This document shows, in pieces, positions 20,970 to 30,536 of a stretch of DNA of 64,000 bases. Origin of the DNA: Facklamia miroungae (lineage in GTDB: Bacteria; Bacillota; Bacilli; Lactobacillales; Aerococcaceae); assembly GCF_012396555.1 (NCBI RefSeq), contig NZ_JAAXPS010000001.1:124001-188000 (forward strand), given 5' to 3'. The notes under the pieces were generated by a model. It made no database searches and was not told the DNA's origin. It saw nothing but the letters and a program-made list of their open reading frames with translations. A program made the translations under genes and the position numbers. Numbering within the stretch: the first letter of the stretch is position 1; each line of letters starts with the position of its first letter.

Positions 20970-20999
20970 AACCTAGGTCCATTTGACCTAGGTTTTTTT
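20970..20999. terminator. bidirectional terminator between pflA and the DUF819 gene
   Basis: Perfect ten-base stem AACCTAGGTC (20970-20979) with GACCTAGGTT (20985-20994), T run on the right and A-rich on the left, placed between convergent genes. Confidence 0.92.
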
Positions 21000-21027
21000 A
21001 CTAGAATTTTGAACGAGAAAAAGGCTT

Positions 21028-22191
21028 TTAACCACCAATTAAGAATCGAGTTAGGTAAGCAACTGCGATTCCTACATAGTTTCCTGCCGCTCCAGCCAAT
21101 ACCCCCATAATTAATCCAACGTTGATTAGGGATTTCCAATTAGCTCCGGCTGCTGTTAAAGAAGCAGTTGGACCATCAACGATACATCCAACAATCGATA
21201 GGATCATGTACTCATATTCAACTTTAAAGAGTCGACAAATAATTAAGTGCAATATCAGACATCCCACTAACATTAAGAAAACATATAAAGTCATCGTTAA
21301 AGCTGAACCAACAAATTGGCGTAAATCAACTGCAAAACCAATCGTAGATAGGAACATTAAGGATAAAAATAATCCTAAGTCTAAATTACCGCGTAGTTTT
21401 TGAACCGGCTTAAGTTGAGCAAGGCCGATAGAAACAGTAGTGAGGAGAATTAGGCGTACAGCTTTCCAAATCGTTTCAGGCATAAAAGCCTCAGAGAATG
21501 CGGTGGTAATAAAGGTAACCCCAAAACCAATTGTCAATAACCAAGCGATGTCCCGGATGGACCATTCCTTATCTGACATTAATCCTTTTGCATCACTAGT
21601 TGAAAGATGGTCGTCGCTTAAATGATAAGGCCAAAACTTGTTCCAAGCTTTAGAAGCTTTAAGAATAGCAGGTGCAGCAAACATGAAAATCATTAAAGGG
21701 GTTGAGATGACATAATCAGCAGCGTTTGCGGCAGCAATTGTTTGACGACTAGCATCTAAACCTGTTGCAATTGCCGTTAGATTCGGTGTTCCTCCAGTAT
21801 AAGTACCTACAAACATTCCGGCAATCTTCCAACCTTCATCCATATAAGGCGCAAAAAAGAAACCGAGAAGGGTTGCCACCACCATAACTGATAAAATACC
21901 TGAACTTAAAGCGATGACAGGCTTTTTAGTCAGTTTCTTTAATTCGACTAAGTCCATACTCAACATACAGATCGAGATACTTACTGGCACAAAAAGTGAT
22001 CCCATAAAACTGTACACTTCGTGGCTAATTGGAACCACTCGTGTATTGGAAAGAATAATTCCGATGACGACAACGGTCAAAACTGGACCGAGAGACTTAA
22101 AAACTTTAAATTTTTGCAAGTATAACGCAATTGCGACCATGGTAATAATAATAAAAATAAGGCCATCAGGTCTAGTTATAAGTGCATCCAT
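21028..22191 (-). CDS. DUF819 (YjcL-like) integral membrane protein
   Basis: Polytopic membrane protein, 387 residues with about ten hydrophobic segments. The GTYTGGTPNLTAI block near residue 130 and DGPTASLTAAGANW near 340 are the conserved glycine-rich regions of the DUF819 family. The family is related to bacterial secondary transporters but no substrate is established. It is a single-gene unit, convergent with pflA and divergent from ppaC. Shine-Dalgarno AAAGGAGTG precedes ATG on the minus strand. Transport function is inference from topology only. Confidence 0.88.
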   Translation of the reverse strand: MDALITRPDGLIFIIITMVAIALYLQKFKVFKSLGPVLTVVVIGIILSNTRVVPISHEVYSFMGSLFVPVSISICMLSMDLVELKKLTKKPVIALSSGILSVMVVATLLGFFFAPYMDEGWKIAGMFVGTYTGGTPNLTAIATGLDASRQTIAAANAADYVISTPLMIFMFAAPAILKASKAWNKFWPYHLSDDHLSTSDAKGLMSDKEWSIRDIAWLLTIGFGVTFITTAFSEAFMPETIWKAVRLILLTTVSIGLAQLKPVQKLRGNLDLGLFLSLMFLSTIGFAVDLRQFVGSALTMTLYVFLMLVGCLILHLIICRLFKVEYEYMILSIVGCIVDGPTASLTAAGANWKSLINVGLIMGVLAGAAGNYVGIAVAYLTRFLIGG

Positions 22192-22370
22192 TTAATCACT
22201 CCTTTATTTATTAATACTATAATGTTACCATATAAAAACAATAATAAAATTAAATTGTGATTGTAATTTAATTAGAGTAAATACGACTTATTAATGCTTT
22301 ATTAATGTATATTTTTTGAATTTCGATAAAATCTTATTTGGCAAATTACAAGTAATCCTTTTATTAAGCA

Positions 22371-22399
22371 TTCAAATTTTTGTAAAAAAGTGCTAAACT
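22371..22399 (+). promoter_or_regulatory. promoter for ppaC
   Basis: -35 TTCAAA (22371-22376), 17-base spacer, -10 TAAACT (22394-22399), 30 bases before the ATG. Confidence 0.55.
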
Positions 22400-22429
22400 G
22401 GGAATGTAATTCAAATTAGGAGGATTAAA

Positions 22430-23359
22430 ATGACAAATTATTTAGTTTTTGGACATAAAAAACCCGACACAGATACCATTGCATCCGCAATTGCTTTTGC
22501 TTATTTCTTAAAACAAGAAGGCCATCAGGCAGAAGCGGTTGCCTTAGGCGAAATAACAGGTGAGCCTGCTTTTGCTTTAGATAAGTTTGGTGTTAAACCC
22601 CCAAGAATCATTCAAACTGCAGCAAATGAAGTGAGCAATGTAGCTTTAGTAGACCATAATGAACCGCAACAATCGGTAGATGATATCGACCAAGTTCAGA
22701 TTGATTATGTCATCGACCACCACCGGATCTCTGGTTTTAATACACCTCAACCTCTTTATTACCGTGCGGAACCTCTTGGTTCGACAGCTACAATTCTTTA
22801 TAAGATGTTTAAAGAATATGGCTATGAAATCCCAGCAGATATTGCCGGTATGATGTTATCAGCTATCATATCTGATACCTTACTTTTTAAATCACCAACA
22901 ACGACTGAAAAAGATAAAGAAATTGCTGAAAAATTAGCTAAAATTGCTGAAGTTGATATTCCATCATACGGACTAGAGTTTCTAAAAGCTGGAGCAGATC
23001 TCAGCAAACAGTCTGATGAAGAGATTGTCGATGGTGATGCAAAGAATTTTGTAATGAATGATAAAAGTATTCGTATTGGGCAAACCAATATCATTGGCTT
23101 TGAAGAAATTTTAAGTCGCAAAAACGATCTTTTAAAAGTTATGGAAGATAAGCGTCAAGAAATGAATCTTGAACTCTATGTGTTAGTAATCACCGACGTT
23201 TTAGAATCAGATTCGATTGGGCTTGTAGTGGGAGATGATGTGAAAGTGGTTGAAGCAGCTTTCAATACAAAAATTGAAAATCATCAATTTGATTTACCAG
23301 GTGTTGTTTCCCGTAAAAAACAAGTAGTTCCTCCATTAACTTCTGCTTTTAATAAATAG
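22430..23359 (+). CDS. ppaC: manganese-dependent inorganic pyrophosphatase
   Basis: Family II pyrophosphatase of the DHH superfamily; hydrolyses pyrophosphate in the cytoplasm and depends on Mn2+. It has 309 residues. Metal-binding motifs are visible in order: GHKKPDTDTIASA near residue 8, DHNE near 75, the signature DHH in YVIDHHRISGF near 97, and the C-terminal SRKKQVVPPL that binds substrate. Shine-Dalgarno AGGAGG is correctly spaced. It stands alone with its own promoter. Confidence 0.97.
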   Translation: MTNYLVFGHKKPDTDTIASAIAFAYFLKQEGHQAEAVALGEITGEPAFALDKFGVKPPRIIQTAANEVSNVALVDHNEPQQSVDDIDQVQIDYVIDHHRISGFNTPQPLYYRAEPLGSTATILYKMFKEYGYEIPADIAGMMLSAIISDTLLFKSPTTTEKDKEIAEKLAKIAEVDIPSYGLEFLKAGADLSKQSDEEIVDGDAKNFVMNDKSIRIGQTNIIGFEEILSRKNDLLKVMEDKRQEMNLELYVLVITDVLESDSIGLVVGDDVKVVEAAFNTKIENHQFDLPGVVSRKKQVVPPLTSAFNK

Positions 23360-23606
23360 CATTTTCAGTCTTTTCTTTTTAAGTAGCTGTTCAGATTTAG
23401 CACAGTCATCTCATGTAGTAGAGTATTTTGTTTTTGTTTCGTATCACCAAGATATTGTTAACTATTTTCTGTGGGTTGATTTTTGAAATAGTGTTAAAAA
23501 GTTTTTATGAAGATGTAACTATAATTTTTATACTTTCTTGTAACTTCATCCTGTCTTTTGAATATTTTATAAAATAGTTAATTCAGACAAGAACAGGAGG
23601 ATTAAA

Positions 23607-23888
23607 ATGGAAAAAGATACCTTTATAAAAGAATTTAGAGGTATTCTAAAATCTATGCAAATCAATCAACACTCTATTTCTTTTGAAGAAAGAAATAACA
23701 TTAAAATAATAACAATTAAAGATAATTTTAACATATTATTATTAATGTTATTAAATATGCTTGGAAAGCATGGGACAAAATTTAAAATGATGTATTGCTG
23801 TTCCTCAAATGAAAATATAGACGAAATTATTTTCTATATCGATACTCTAGAATATGAAAAATTTAAAGAATACTTTAAAGAATATTAA
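23607..23888 (+). CDS. small hypothetical protein
   Basis: A 93-residue protein that I do not recognise. It is very Ile/Lys/Asn-rich (AT-rich codons, unlike the neighbours), with a central hydrophobic stretch (FNILLLMLLNMLG) that may be an amphipathic or membrane-touching helix, and a Tyr/Phe/Lys-rich C-terminus. A good Shine-Dalgarno (CAGGAGGATT) lies seven bases before the ATG, and a strong terminator follows, so it looks like a real single-gene unit. The 247 bases before it are AT-rich with a possible weak promoter. The composition suggests recent acquisition. Confidence 0.6.
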   Translation: MEKDTFIKEFRGILKSMQINQHSISFEERNNIKIITIKDNFNILLLMLLNMLGKHGTKFKMMYCCSSNENIDEIIFYIDTLEYEKFKEYFKEY

Positions 23889-23933
23889 TTATAAAAATTC
23901 ATTTAACTTCTGAGAATTTACAATAACTGAGAA

Positions 23934-23967
23934 AAAGCACCCACTTCTAGATAGAAGTGGGTGCTTT
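23934..23967. terminator. bidirectional terminator between the small gene and rqcH
   Basis: Near-perfect 16-base stem AAAGCACCCACTTCTA (23934-23949) with its complement at 23952-23967, between convergent genes. Confidence 0.92.
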
Positions 23968-23972
23968 ATTAA

Positions 23973-25688
23973 TTATTTTTCTGTGAATTTAAGTTGGTCA
24001 ATGAGAGTAGGAGACGGTGTTACAAAAAGGGTTTTTTGTCCTTCGTAAATGACGAAACCTGGCTTAGCTCCATTAGGTTTCTTGAGGTGTTTGACTTGAA
24101 CATAATCCACAGGTACATTCGCAGATTGTGAAAATTTTGAATAATAGGCAGCAAGTTGGGCCGCTTGGAGGAGGGTCTCTTGGCTGGGTTTATCCGATTC
24201 AATAATTACATGGGCTCCAGGAATATCCTTAGCGTGAAGCCACCAATGATTTTTTGCTGCTTTTTTTAAAGAGAGATCATCATTCTGCTGATTATTTCTG
24301 CCTACATAAATCATCACACCATCACTCGACTGAAAGCGCCGTGGTTTTGATTGGGTTTTAGCACGTTTTTTACTGGATGATCGTTTTTGGGCAACATAGC
24401 CTTGTTCAATTAGTTCTTCTTTAATGGATTCAACGTCTTCAAGATCAGCTTGCTTTAATTGCAGCAAGATACCATCTAGATAGTCAATTTCTTCTCGGGT
24501 TAAGCGTTCTTCACGATTAATATACTTTAAGGCATCACGGTATTTTTGATACTTTTTAAAGTAAGCCTGTGCATTTTCAACTGCGTTTAGTCTAGGATTT
24601 AACTGGATAGTAAGCGGTTGATTATTATCATAGAAGTTGGAAAGAGTGACTTTTTCTTCTTTATTATCAATTTGATAGGCAAAAGCATTTAGCAGTTCAC
24701 CTTTAATCCGATAAGAATCAGCATTAGCGGCTACTTTACGGTCTTTAGCGAGGTTTTTCAATTTTTTTTGGTTTTTATCTAACACTTGATTGACTTTATG
24801 GATAATATTGCCAGATAATTGTTTCACCCGATCCAGATGTACTTTTTGATGGGAATAGGCATAAATTAAATCCGAAAGGGTATCAAAGGCTACTTCCTCA
24901 CCAGGTATACTTTCTAGTTTAAAACAATAGAAATAAACATTTTTGTCAGTTTGATAGAGGGTAGGGGAGGGAAATTCAATCGCTGATTTGATACGTTCAA
25001 GACTCGCTAGACTAGATAAATTACCTCCTTCTTCAGACATCCAATAGGCAATTTCTTCAGCTAATAATTTGCTCATTCCTTGCACACACTGAAAAGCTTT
25101 TCCCTCTTTTAATAAGGGCTCATTTTGGTGACTAAATTCAAATAGTTGAGAATCATTTAATTCAAATAGATTAACTTGCTGATTGTTACGTGGAGGGCGT
25201 TTAAATACAGCGCCTGGTGTTAGGGATCGATAAGTATTGTGACTCGCAGATACGTGTTTTATACAATCGATAATTGTTTGTTTTTTCTGATTGACTAAAA
25301 GAATATTGGAGTGTCTCCCCATTAATTCAAATGTAAGTAGGTATTCTTGTTCAATACCTATCTCATCGCGTCCTTTAAAATAAAAATCAATGATCCGATC
25401 ATTTTGGTACTGCTTAATATCAGTAATAAAAGCTGACTCAAGGTATTTTCTTAATAACATACAAAACATAGGTGCTTGTTGGGGGTTGGCAGATTTTTCC
25501 TTTGTCAAATAGAGTGAAAAATAGTTAGGATGAACAGACGCTGCCAAACGATGATTCACCCGGTTGGCCCGAATGACTAATTGTAGTTCTTGTTCAAAGG
25601 GTTGGTATATTTTATGAATACGTCCTCCTTTTAAATGATTCTGCAGTTCAGTTACTAAAGATCGGGTAAAAAATCCATCAAGTGTCAT
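23973..25688 (-). CDS. rqcH: NFACT family protein RqcH (fibronectin-binding A homologue)
   Basis: Ribosome quality control factor that binds stalled 50S-peptidyl-tRNA and recruits tRNA-Ala to add C-terminal alanine tails. It has 571 residues. NFACT-N is at the N-terminus (MTLDGFFTRSLVTEL) with the conserved Asp-Arg pair in NDRIIDF; a helical coiled-coil middle follows; NFACT-R near 455-520 shows the GRNNQQNDDLSLKKA and WLHAKDIPGAHVII blocks. ATG 25688 is chosen because GAGGAG lies seven bases upstream; an upstream TTG would swallow it. Older annotations call this family fibronectin-binding protein. Confidence 0.93.
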   Translation of the reverse strand: MTLDGFFTRSLVTELQNHLKGGRIHKIYQPFEQELQLVIRANRVNHRLAASVHPNYFSLYLTKEKSANPQQAPMFCMLLRKYLESAFITDIKQYQNDRIIDFYFKGRDEIGIEQEYLLTFELMGRHSNILLVNQKKQTIIDCIKHVSASHNTYRSLTPGAVFKRPPRNNQQVNLFELNDSQLFEFSHQNEPLLKEGKAFQCVQGMSKLLAEEIAYWMSEEGGNLSSLASLERIKSAIEFPSPTLYQTDKNVYFYCFKLESIPGEEVAFDTLSDLIYAYSHQKVHLDRVKQLSGNIIHKVNQVLDKNQKKLKNLAKDRKVAANADSYRIKGELLNAFAYQIDNKEEKVTLSNFYDNNQPLTIQLNPRLNAVENAQAYFKKYQKYRDALKYINREERLTREEIDYLDGILLQLKQADLEDVESIKEELIEQGYVAQKRSSSKKRAKTQSKPRRFQSSDGVMIYVGRNNQQNDDLSLKKAAKNHWWLHAKDIPGAHVIIESDKPSQETLLQAAQLAAYYSKFSQSANVPVDYVQVKHLKKPNGAKPGFVIYEGQKTLFVTPSPTLIDQLKFTEK

Positions 25689-25783
25689 CATTTCACTCCT
25701 CAAAAAGTCTAGTCTTAATTATAAAGCAAATAATCTTTACATGCTAGTGAAGGCTTTCTATCAAAATTTATGAAAATTTGTTT

Positions 25784-26953
25784 TTATTTCAGAATCGATT
25801 TGGCAAAATTGGATGGACTGATGCCGAATTCATTTGAAAAAGCTCTCGAAAAGTATTGAATCGAACCATAGCCTAACTCATTTGCTATTTCGGATAAGGT
25901 CATTTTTGATTCGTGGATTAATAATTTACTTTGCTTTAATCGGAGGCTGTTTATATACTGCTTAGGTGTTTGACCAGTGTACTTATTAAATAAGGTCTGC
26001 AAGCTTGAACGCGAGATATTAAATTTATCAACTAAGTCATTGACTTGATGTTGTTGGCCAACATTTTCTTGTAGAAAATCAACAATGGATTGAAATAAGT
26101 CGTTTTCGTAATTTTCACGCATGGAAGTTGAAGCTTCTGTAGTTATTTTATCTTCGCCATTATGCATCTGTGTAATAATTAATTGTAAGCTAGTCACGAT
26201 CTCATCGTAACTGAAAGGATATTTTTCTTCTGTTACATTGGCTAAATTTACCAAGCGGCTAACAAGTTGGATTTGGCGATGACCGAGGTTGATCGGTCTT
26301 TGTGCAATTGTTTCAGATAAGCCTTGGCCAGTAAAAAGAATTGAAATCAGTGTTGTCATTCCATCCTCTTTGAAAGCGATTTGATTCTTTTGACCAGGAA
26401 AATTTAACCAGGCTGAATTTTTGGTTAATAACGGTTGATTATTATAAGACAATTCCATACTAGCTTGTCCTTGATCAACGATGATTAATTCATAATAGTT
26501 TTGTGGATGATTAAGAATCCGTTCACCACTGGAATACACTTGATAATGAAGGCCAAAAACATCATCTATTTTAATTCGTGCTGTATCTTTTTCTACTTGG
26601 ATTTTTTCTTTAAGCGATATAATTTGTGGTTCTTCATTTTGACTCGGTTCAAGATAGAGTTTGCATTCTGAAGTGAGAGATAGAGTATTGAAGTAAATAC
26701 CTGCATTAATTTGGATTGCATTCTGTAATAGAAAATATTGAAAGGAATCTTTATTATCAGGATCATCAGTCATTACTAATAAAGCTAGCCCCTTATGTTC
26801 AGTTAAGATGACGGGTTTTTTGAATTTAAGTAAAGCTTCAGAACGATTTTTTTTAATAGTCACCAAACGATTAAAGGGTTTGATCTGGTGATGATTGATT
26901 TTAACGGCAGAAAAGTAGGGGGACATCGCGTTTTTAGTAGATTGATTATACAT
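25784..26953 (-). CDS. AraC family transcriptional regulator
   Basis: A 389-residue regulator. The C-terminal 100 residues carry the two helix-turn-helix motifs of AraC/XylS (HQVNDLVDKFNISRSSLQTLF, then SEIANELGYGSIQYFSRAF). The middle (about 165-235) looks like a cupin-type ligand pocket (YYELIIVDQGQASMEL). The first 150 residues are less clear and make the protein longer than usual. It is divergent from the CapA-like gene, with loosely inverted TATCTTAATAAAGA and TCTTTATTAATA arms at 26987 and 27045 in the shared control region. Inducer and targets are unknown. Confidence 0.9.
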   Translation of the reverse strand: MYNQSTKNAMSPYFSAVKINHHQIKPFNRLVTIKKNRSEALLKFKKPVILTEHKGLALLVMTDDPDNKDSFQYFLLQNAIQINAGIYFNTLSLTSECKLYLEPSQNEEPQIISLKEKIQVEKDTARIKIDDVFGLHYQVYSSGERILNHPQNYYELIIVDQGQASMELSYNNQPLLTKNSAWLNFPGQKNQIAFKEDGMTTLISILFTGQGLSETIAQRPINLGHRQIQLVSRLVNLANVTEEKYPFSYDEIVTSLQLIITQMHNGEDKITTEASTSMRENYENDLFQSIVDFLQENVGQQHQVNDLVDKFNISRSSLQTLFNKYTGQTPKQYINSLRLKQSKLLIHESKMTLSEIANELGYGSIQYFSRAFSNEFGISPSNFAKSILK

Positions 26954-27119
26954 AGTAAACTCCTTTCTTGGTCTTTACTTTATTATATCTTAATAAAGAC
27001 AAAAGAACTACCGATCTTATAATGCACAAACTGTTAAATATTTTATCTTTATTAATAATAGAGCAAATGTTTTAACTTTAAGTATTTCTATCGAAAGTCT
27101 AGTGGGTTATTACACACTT

Positions 27120-27128
27120 TGTTATAAT
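27120..27128 (+). promoter_or_regulatory. extended -10 promoter for the CapA-like gene
   Basis: TGTTATAAT at 27120-27128 is a perfect extended -10; no good -35 is present, as is normal for this type. The ATG is 32 bases downstream. Confidence 0.6.
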
Positions 27129-27160
27129 ATGATTAAAAATTAAGATAAGGGGACTCTTAC

Positions 27161-28318
27161 ATGAAAAGAAATAATAAATGGGGGAAAAGTTTTTTATTTT
27201 TATTCAGCATTTTTGCATTACTTACCTTTACTAGCTTGTATATTTCAAATCCACTCAAAAAAATTCGAGCTGAAGAAGAAAAAAATACGATAAATAAGGA
27301 ACTTTCTAAAGAATCAAGTCAGGAAAAAACAATAACAATACGATCAGTTGGTGATATTCTTTTACATGATAGTGTATATTGGAATGGTGAAATAGCTTCG
27401 GGATCCTATAACTTTGATCCAATGTTCAAATCCGTCTCAAAATATTTAGAAAACGCAGATTTAACAACCGCAAATATGGAAACACTTGTGGCTGGAAATC
27501 AAATGGGTGTATCTTCTTATCCCTTTTTTAATGTTCCAGATCAAATTGTTGATAGCTTACTTGCTATGGGGGTAGACATTGTGTCTGCTGCTACCAATCA
27601 TACAATGGATTTTGGCGCTGAAGGTGCCCATCGATCTCTAGAAATTTTAAAGGAAAAGAAAATGGAATATGTGGGTTCCTATGAATCATGGGAAGATTAT
27701 AATCGATTAAGAATTATCGAAAAAAATGGTATCAAAGTTGGTTTTTTGAATTATACCTATGGCACAAATGGCAATCCAATTCCAGAAGATGAACAGTATT
27801 TAGTTACCTTAATTGATAAAAAACTTATTCCTTTAGAAGTTCAACACATCAAAAAAGCTTGTGATGTGGTTATAGTGATCTATCAATTTGGAGAAGATGC
27901 TTTTCTTCCTGTCGATTCGCAAATAGAACTCACTCAGTTAGCCATTGACGCTGGTGCCAATTTTGTTTTAGGGGGTCATTCGCATATTATGCAACCTATG
28001 AAACGCTTTAATGACCATCAAGGCGCATGGTATTCTCACGGCAATTTCTTATCTGGACAAGTGAAAGAATATGAAAAAATTGGGGGCATCGGCGAATATA
28101 CCTTTAAAATGGATGATCAAGGGAAAGTGACACTCGATTCGATGCGATTAATGCCGACATATAATGTAGGACTCCCTGAGTGGAATCACTACCAAGTGAT
28201 TCCGTTGGTCGAAGCCAGCGATTTTGGCTTATGGAATGGGGATGAATTATATAAAGAGGTAGAAAGTCGTTTTAAAAATTATGAACAGGACCTAGAATTT
28301 GTACCTTATTTAGATTAA
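27161..28318 (+). CDS. CapA family protein (poly-gamma-glutamate synthesis protein type)
   Basis: Membrane-anchored, extracytoplasmic metallophosphatase-like protein, 385 residues. A signal-anchor lies at about 12-30. The CapA domain shows SVGDILLHDSVY near 62, ANMETLVAG near 105, ATNHTMDFG near 146, GGHSHIMQPM near 270 and SHGNFLSGQ near 290. In Bacillus CapA/PgsA takes part in polyglutamate capsule export, but capB and capC are absent here and CapA-like orphans occur widely. It opens a group of four same-strand envelope-associated genes. The capsule role is therefore doubtful. Confidence 0.88.
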   Translation: MKRNNKWGKSFLFLFSIFALLTFTSLYISNPLKKIRAEEEKNTINKELSKESSQEKTITIRSVGDILLHDSVYWNGEIASGSYNFDPMFKSVSKYLENADLTTANMETLVAGNQMGVSSYPFFNVPDQIVDSLLAMGVDIVSAATNHTMDFGAEGAHRSLEILKEKKMEYVGSYESWEDYNRLRIIEKNGIKVGFLNYTYGTNGNPIPEDEQYLVTLIDKKLIPLEVQHIKKACDVVIVIYQFGEDAFLPVDSQIELTQLAIDAGANFVLGGHSHIMQPMKRFNDHQGAWYSHGNFLSGQVKEYEKIGGIGEYTFKMDDQGKVTLDSMRLMPTYNVGLPEWNHYQVIPLVEASDFGLWNGDELYKEVESRFKNYEQDLEFVPYLD

Positions 28319-28355
28319 AGGGTTAAATAATAATAGCGCCTTTCAGTTCAAGATT

Positions 28356-28367
28356 TTGTATATACAA
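28356..28367. promoter_or_regulatory. 12-base perfect palindrome, GntR/HutC-like operator
   Basis: TTGTATATACAA sits in the 83-base gap before the LPTTG protein gene. The form resembles operators of the HutC branch of GntR regulators (TreR-type sites). No such regulator is encoded in the window, so this is a candidate only. Confidence 0.35.
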
Positions 28368-28401
28368 TTAGCTATCTACAAAATGGAGGATTGAGAAGTA
28401 A

Positions 28402-30093
28402 ATGAAAAATTTGATGATTATTCTCAGTGTAATTTTTCAAATTATTGAAACACCTGTTATAAATGCCCAAAAAGGAGAGCTAGCTTACACGAATATCCCA
28501 TCCGATCAGAACTTTGTTTCGCTTGAAGCTTGTCAAATACTTTTAAGAGAAACACCTATGGAAGATTCAATTAATGAGAGTAATAGTGATCTACAAAGAC
28601 AGTTTGAAGCTAATCAGGTACGGATGACTGCGATTAATGAACGCTACCAAATTTTAACTAAGGAAATTTTGGCCATCCAGGAAGGACCCAGTAATTCCTT
28701 GAGCGAAGCAAACCTAGCTCTGGAAGAAGTGATCGAATCACTTTATCAAAGCTTTTCTATCCAACAAGAAGATTTCATCTCCTTGTCAGCTGAGCAACAA
28801 CTTGCCCTTATCAGTCAAGATCAAACTGTTATAGAATGGCAAGCTTATATTGAAGAATTAAATCAAATTATCGATCAATATGTTCGTGAACAGGCTGATT
28901 TAGAAGCAGAATATCAACAGTTATTATATGATAACGAAACATTGAGCGAACAACTTCAAACGAGTAAGGAAACAATTGCCCAAAGAAATCAGTGCCAACT
29001 ATATCCCTATTCGGCAAGTGCTTTTCCAATAGACCACGATAACTTACAATTGAATACTTCAGATTTACCTAGTTTAATCGTTTCAATTGATGATTACTTT
29101 AAAAATATTGTTCCAAAAGCCTATTCAAAGGTTACCTTTCAGCAAATTTTTGATCTATTTAGTCAAGAACTGACTCTAGAAGAGCTCAATCGTAAACTTG
29201 CCGAAAAACATGTTGTTCATTTAGATGATTCAAATTTCGAACTTTATCAATATGCAAAAGAATTGAGTCTCTTTGATATTGAAACCCTTGCTTCTCAGTC
29301 TCTCAGGGATTACTATGCAAGTAATAATCAAGAATTATACCATGCTGCCTTCACCAACTTATTAAATCTAAAAGAAAGCCAAATGCAGTATTTTTATATC
29401 ATTAATACTGAATTGTTTGAAAATATTAAGCTTTTGCTTGCTGACTTTTTGAATTCTAACGGCTTAATCAGTGAAGAAATCATTGAACAGATTAAAACTT
29501 TGCATGATCGTTATCAAATGAAATTAGTGTTATATAATGAAAACACACAGACCTGGTCTGCTAATTTAGGGGCTCATTCAGGCTATTTGGATGAATACAG
29601 TGCTAAAACATTAATACAAACACACCCGCAAGCTGAACCTCAGCCAGATCCATTAAATGATTCTTCTGATCACAATGATTCGTCTGATCAAAAGGATAAT
29701 TTTACAACTCCGCTTAAAAAAGAGACGAAAGATCCAGGTAAGGGGCTACTCACTCCAAATAATAAAAAATTAGGGGCTGGGAAAGATCAAAAGGATAATT
29801 TAGCTTATTTAAAAGATAAGTTAGCAAGCAAACCAAATGCTAAAAAAGTTAATAATATTGCCAAGCCAACCGACCAGGAAAAAAACAAAGTAGAGGATAA
29901 AGTAAATAAAGAAGGATCACTAGCTAAATCAAAATTATTGCCGACGACAGGAGAACAAAAATTTTATCTCTATTTAGCTTGGATTATGCTAATGATAGGT
30001 CTTATAGCCTTAATAATTAATCGTTGTCTAAAACAACACCGCAAAAAACAATATATTCAAAAAAATTTTTCTAGACAAGAAGAGCGCTATTAG
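28402..30093 (+). CDS. LPXTG-anchored coiled-coil surface protein
   Basis: A 563-residue cell-wall-anchored protein with no recognised enzymatic domain. Parts in order: signal peptide 1-22; Gln/Glu-rich coiled-coil stretches about 55-110 and 130-195; a helical middle 220-400; a Lys/Asp/Asn-rich low-complexity wall-spanning linker about 415-510; LPTTG at 513-517; membrane helix about 521-543; a basic tail. The tail after the membrane helix is about 20 residues, longer than in most sortase substrates. Shine-Dalgarno TGGAGGA precedes the ATG. Partner or adhesin function cannot be stated. Confidence 0.85.
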   Translation: MKNLMIILSVIFQIIETPVINAQKGELAYTNIPSDQNFVSLEACQILLRETPMEDSINESNSDLQRQFEANQVRMTAINERYQILTKEILAIQEGPSNSLSEANLALEEVIESLYQSFSIQQEDFISLSAEQQLALISQDQTVIEWQAYIEELNQIIDQYVREQADLEAEYQQLLYDNETLSEQLQTSKETIAQRNQCQLYPYSASAFPIDHDNLQLNTSDLPSLIVSIDDYFKNIVPKAYSKVTFQQIFDLFSQELTLEELNRKLAEKHVVHLDDSNFELYQYAKELSLFDIETLASQSLRDYYASNNQELYHAAFTNLLNLKESQMQYFYIINTELFENIKLLLADFLNSNGLISEEIIEQIKTLHDRYQMKLVLYNENTQTWSANLGAHSGYLDEYSAKTLIQTHPQAEPQPDPLNDSSDHNDSSDQKDNFTTPLKKETKDPGKGLLTPNNKKLGAGKDQKDNLAYLKDKLASKPNAKKVNNIAKPTDQEKNKVEDKVNKEGSLAKSKLLPTTGEQKFYLYLAWIMLMIGLIALIINRCLKQHRKKQYIQKNFSRQEERY

Positions 30094-30094
30094 T

Positions 30095-30122
30095 TTTACT
30101 AATGTGAAACTTTCGATATAAT
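30095..30122 (+). promoter_or_regulatory. promoter before the thioredoxin-like gene
   Basis: -35 TTTACT (30095-30100), 16-base spacer, -10 TATAAT (30117-30122), 27 bases before the ATG. Confidence 0.6.
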
Positions 30123-30148
30123 AGAAACAATCGAAAGGGGCGTTAAGT

Positions 30149-30502
30149 ATGAATGTAAATGATTTTAATGAAGCAGTACAACATTTTAATAGGATTGATA
30201 GTCAAGAAGCTAAACAACTTATTGAAGCTAGGGAAGGTAATCTTGTTTTTGTAGGGCGTGAAACGTGTCCATACTGCCGTTTGTTTGTAGGTAAGCTCGC
30301 TGAAGCTGCTGTGACTGCTGATTTAACAGTTAATTTCTTGCATTCGCAAGACAGTCAAGATTTGAAAGGAACCCAAGCGTTTCGCGATCAGTATGAATTG
30401 AAGACCGTTCCAAGTTTAGTTTTCTCTGATCAAAATAGAATAGCTACAGTCAGTGACTCTGCGATGACAGTAGAGGAAATTATTGCTTTTGCTAGATCAT
30501 AA
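30149..30502 (+). CDS. thioredoxin-like (PedC/BrcD-type) protein
   Basis: Thioredoxin-fold protein of 117 residues with a CPYC redox motif near residue 39 (GRETCPYCRLFV) and the cis-Pro loop TVPSLV near 91. No signal peptide is visible, so it should be cytoplasmic. It resembles the small bacteriocin-accessory thioredoxins (PedC/BrcD family) of lactic acid bacteria, but no bacteriocin gene is adjacent. Its own promoter and a GAAAGGGG Shine-Dalgarno precede it. The following membrane-protein gene starts 34 bases after the stop and is probably co-transcribed. Confidence 0.82.
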   Translation: MNVNDFNEAVQHFNRIDSQEAKQLIEAREGNLVFVGRETCPYCRLFVGKLAEAAVTADLTVNFLHSQDSQDLKGTQAFRDQYELKTVPSLVFSDQNRIATVSDSAMTVEEIIAFARS

Positions 30503-30536
30503 TTTGTTTTTTTAAATTTCACAGAGGAGAATAATA

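Noticed and set aside
27161-28318. Polyglutamate capsule locus
   Set aside because: Only a CapA-like gene is present; capB and capC are absent nearby.
30149-30502. Bacteriocin accessory locus around the CPYC thioredoxin
   Set aside because: No leader-peptide bacteriocin, immunity gene or dedicated exporter is adjacent.
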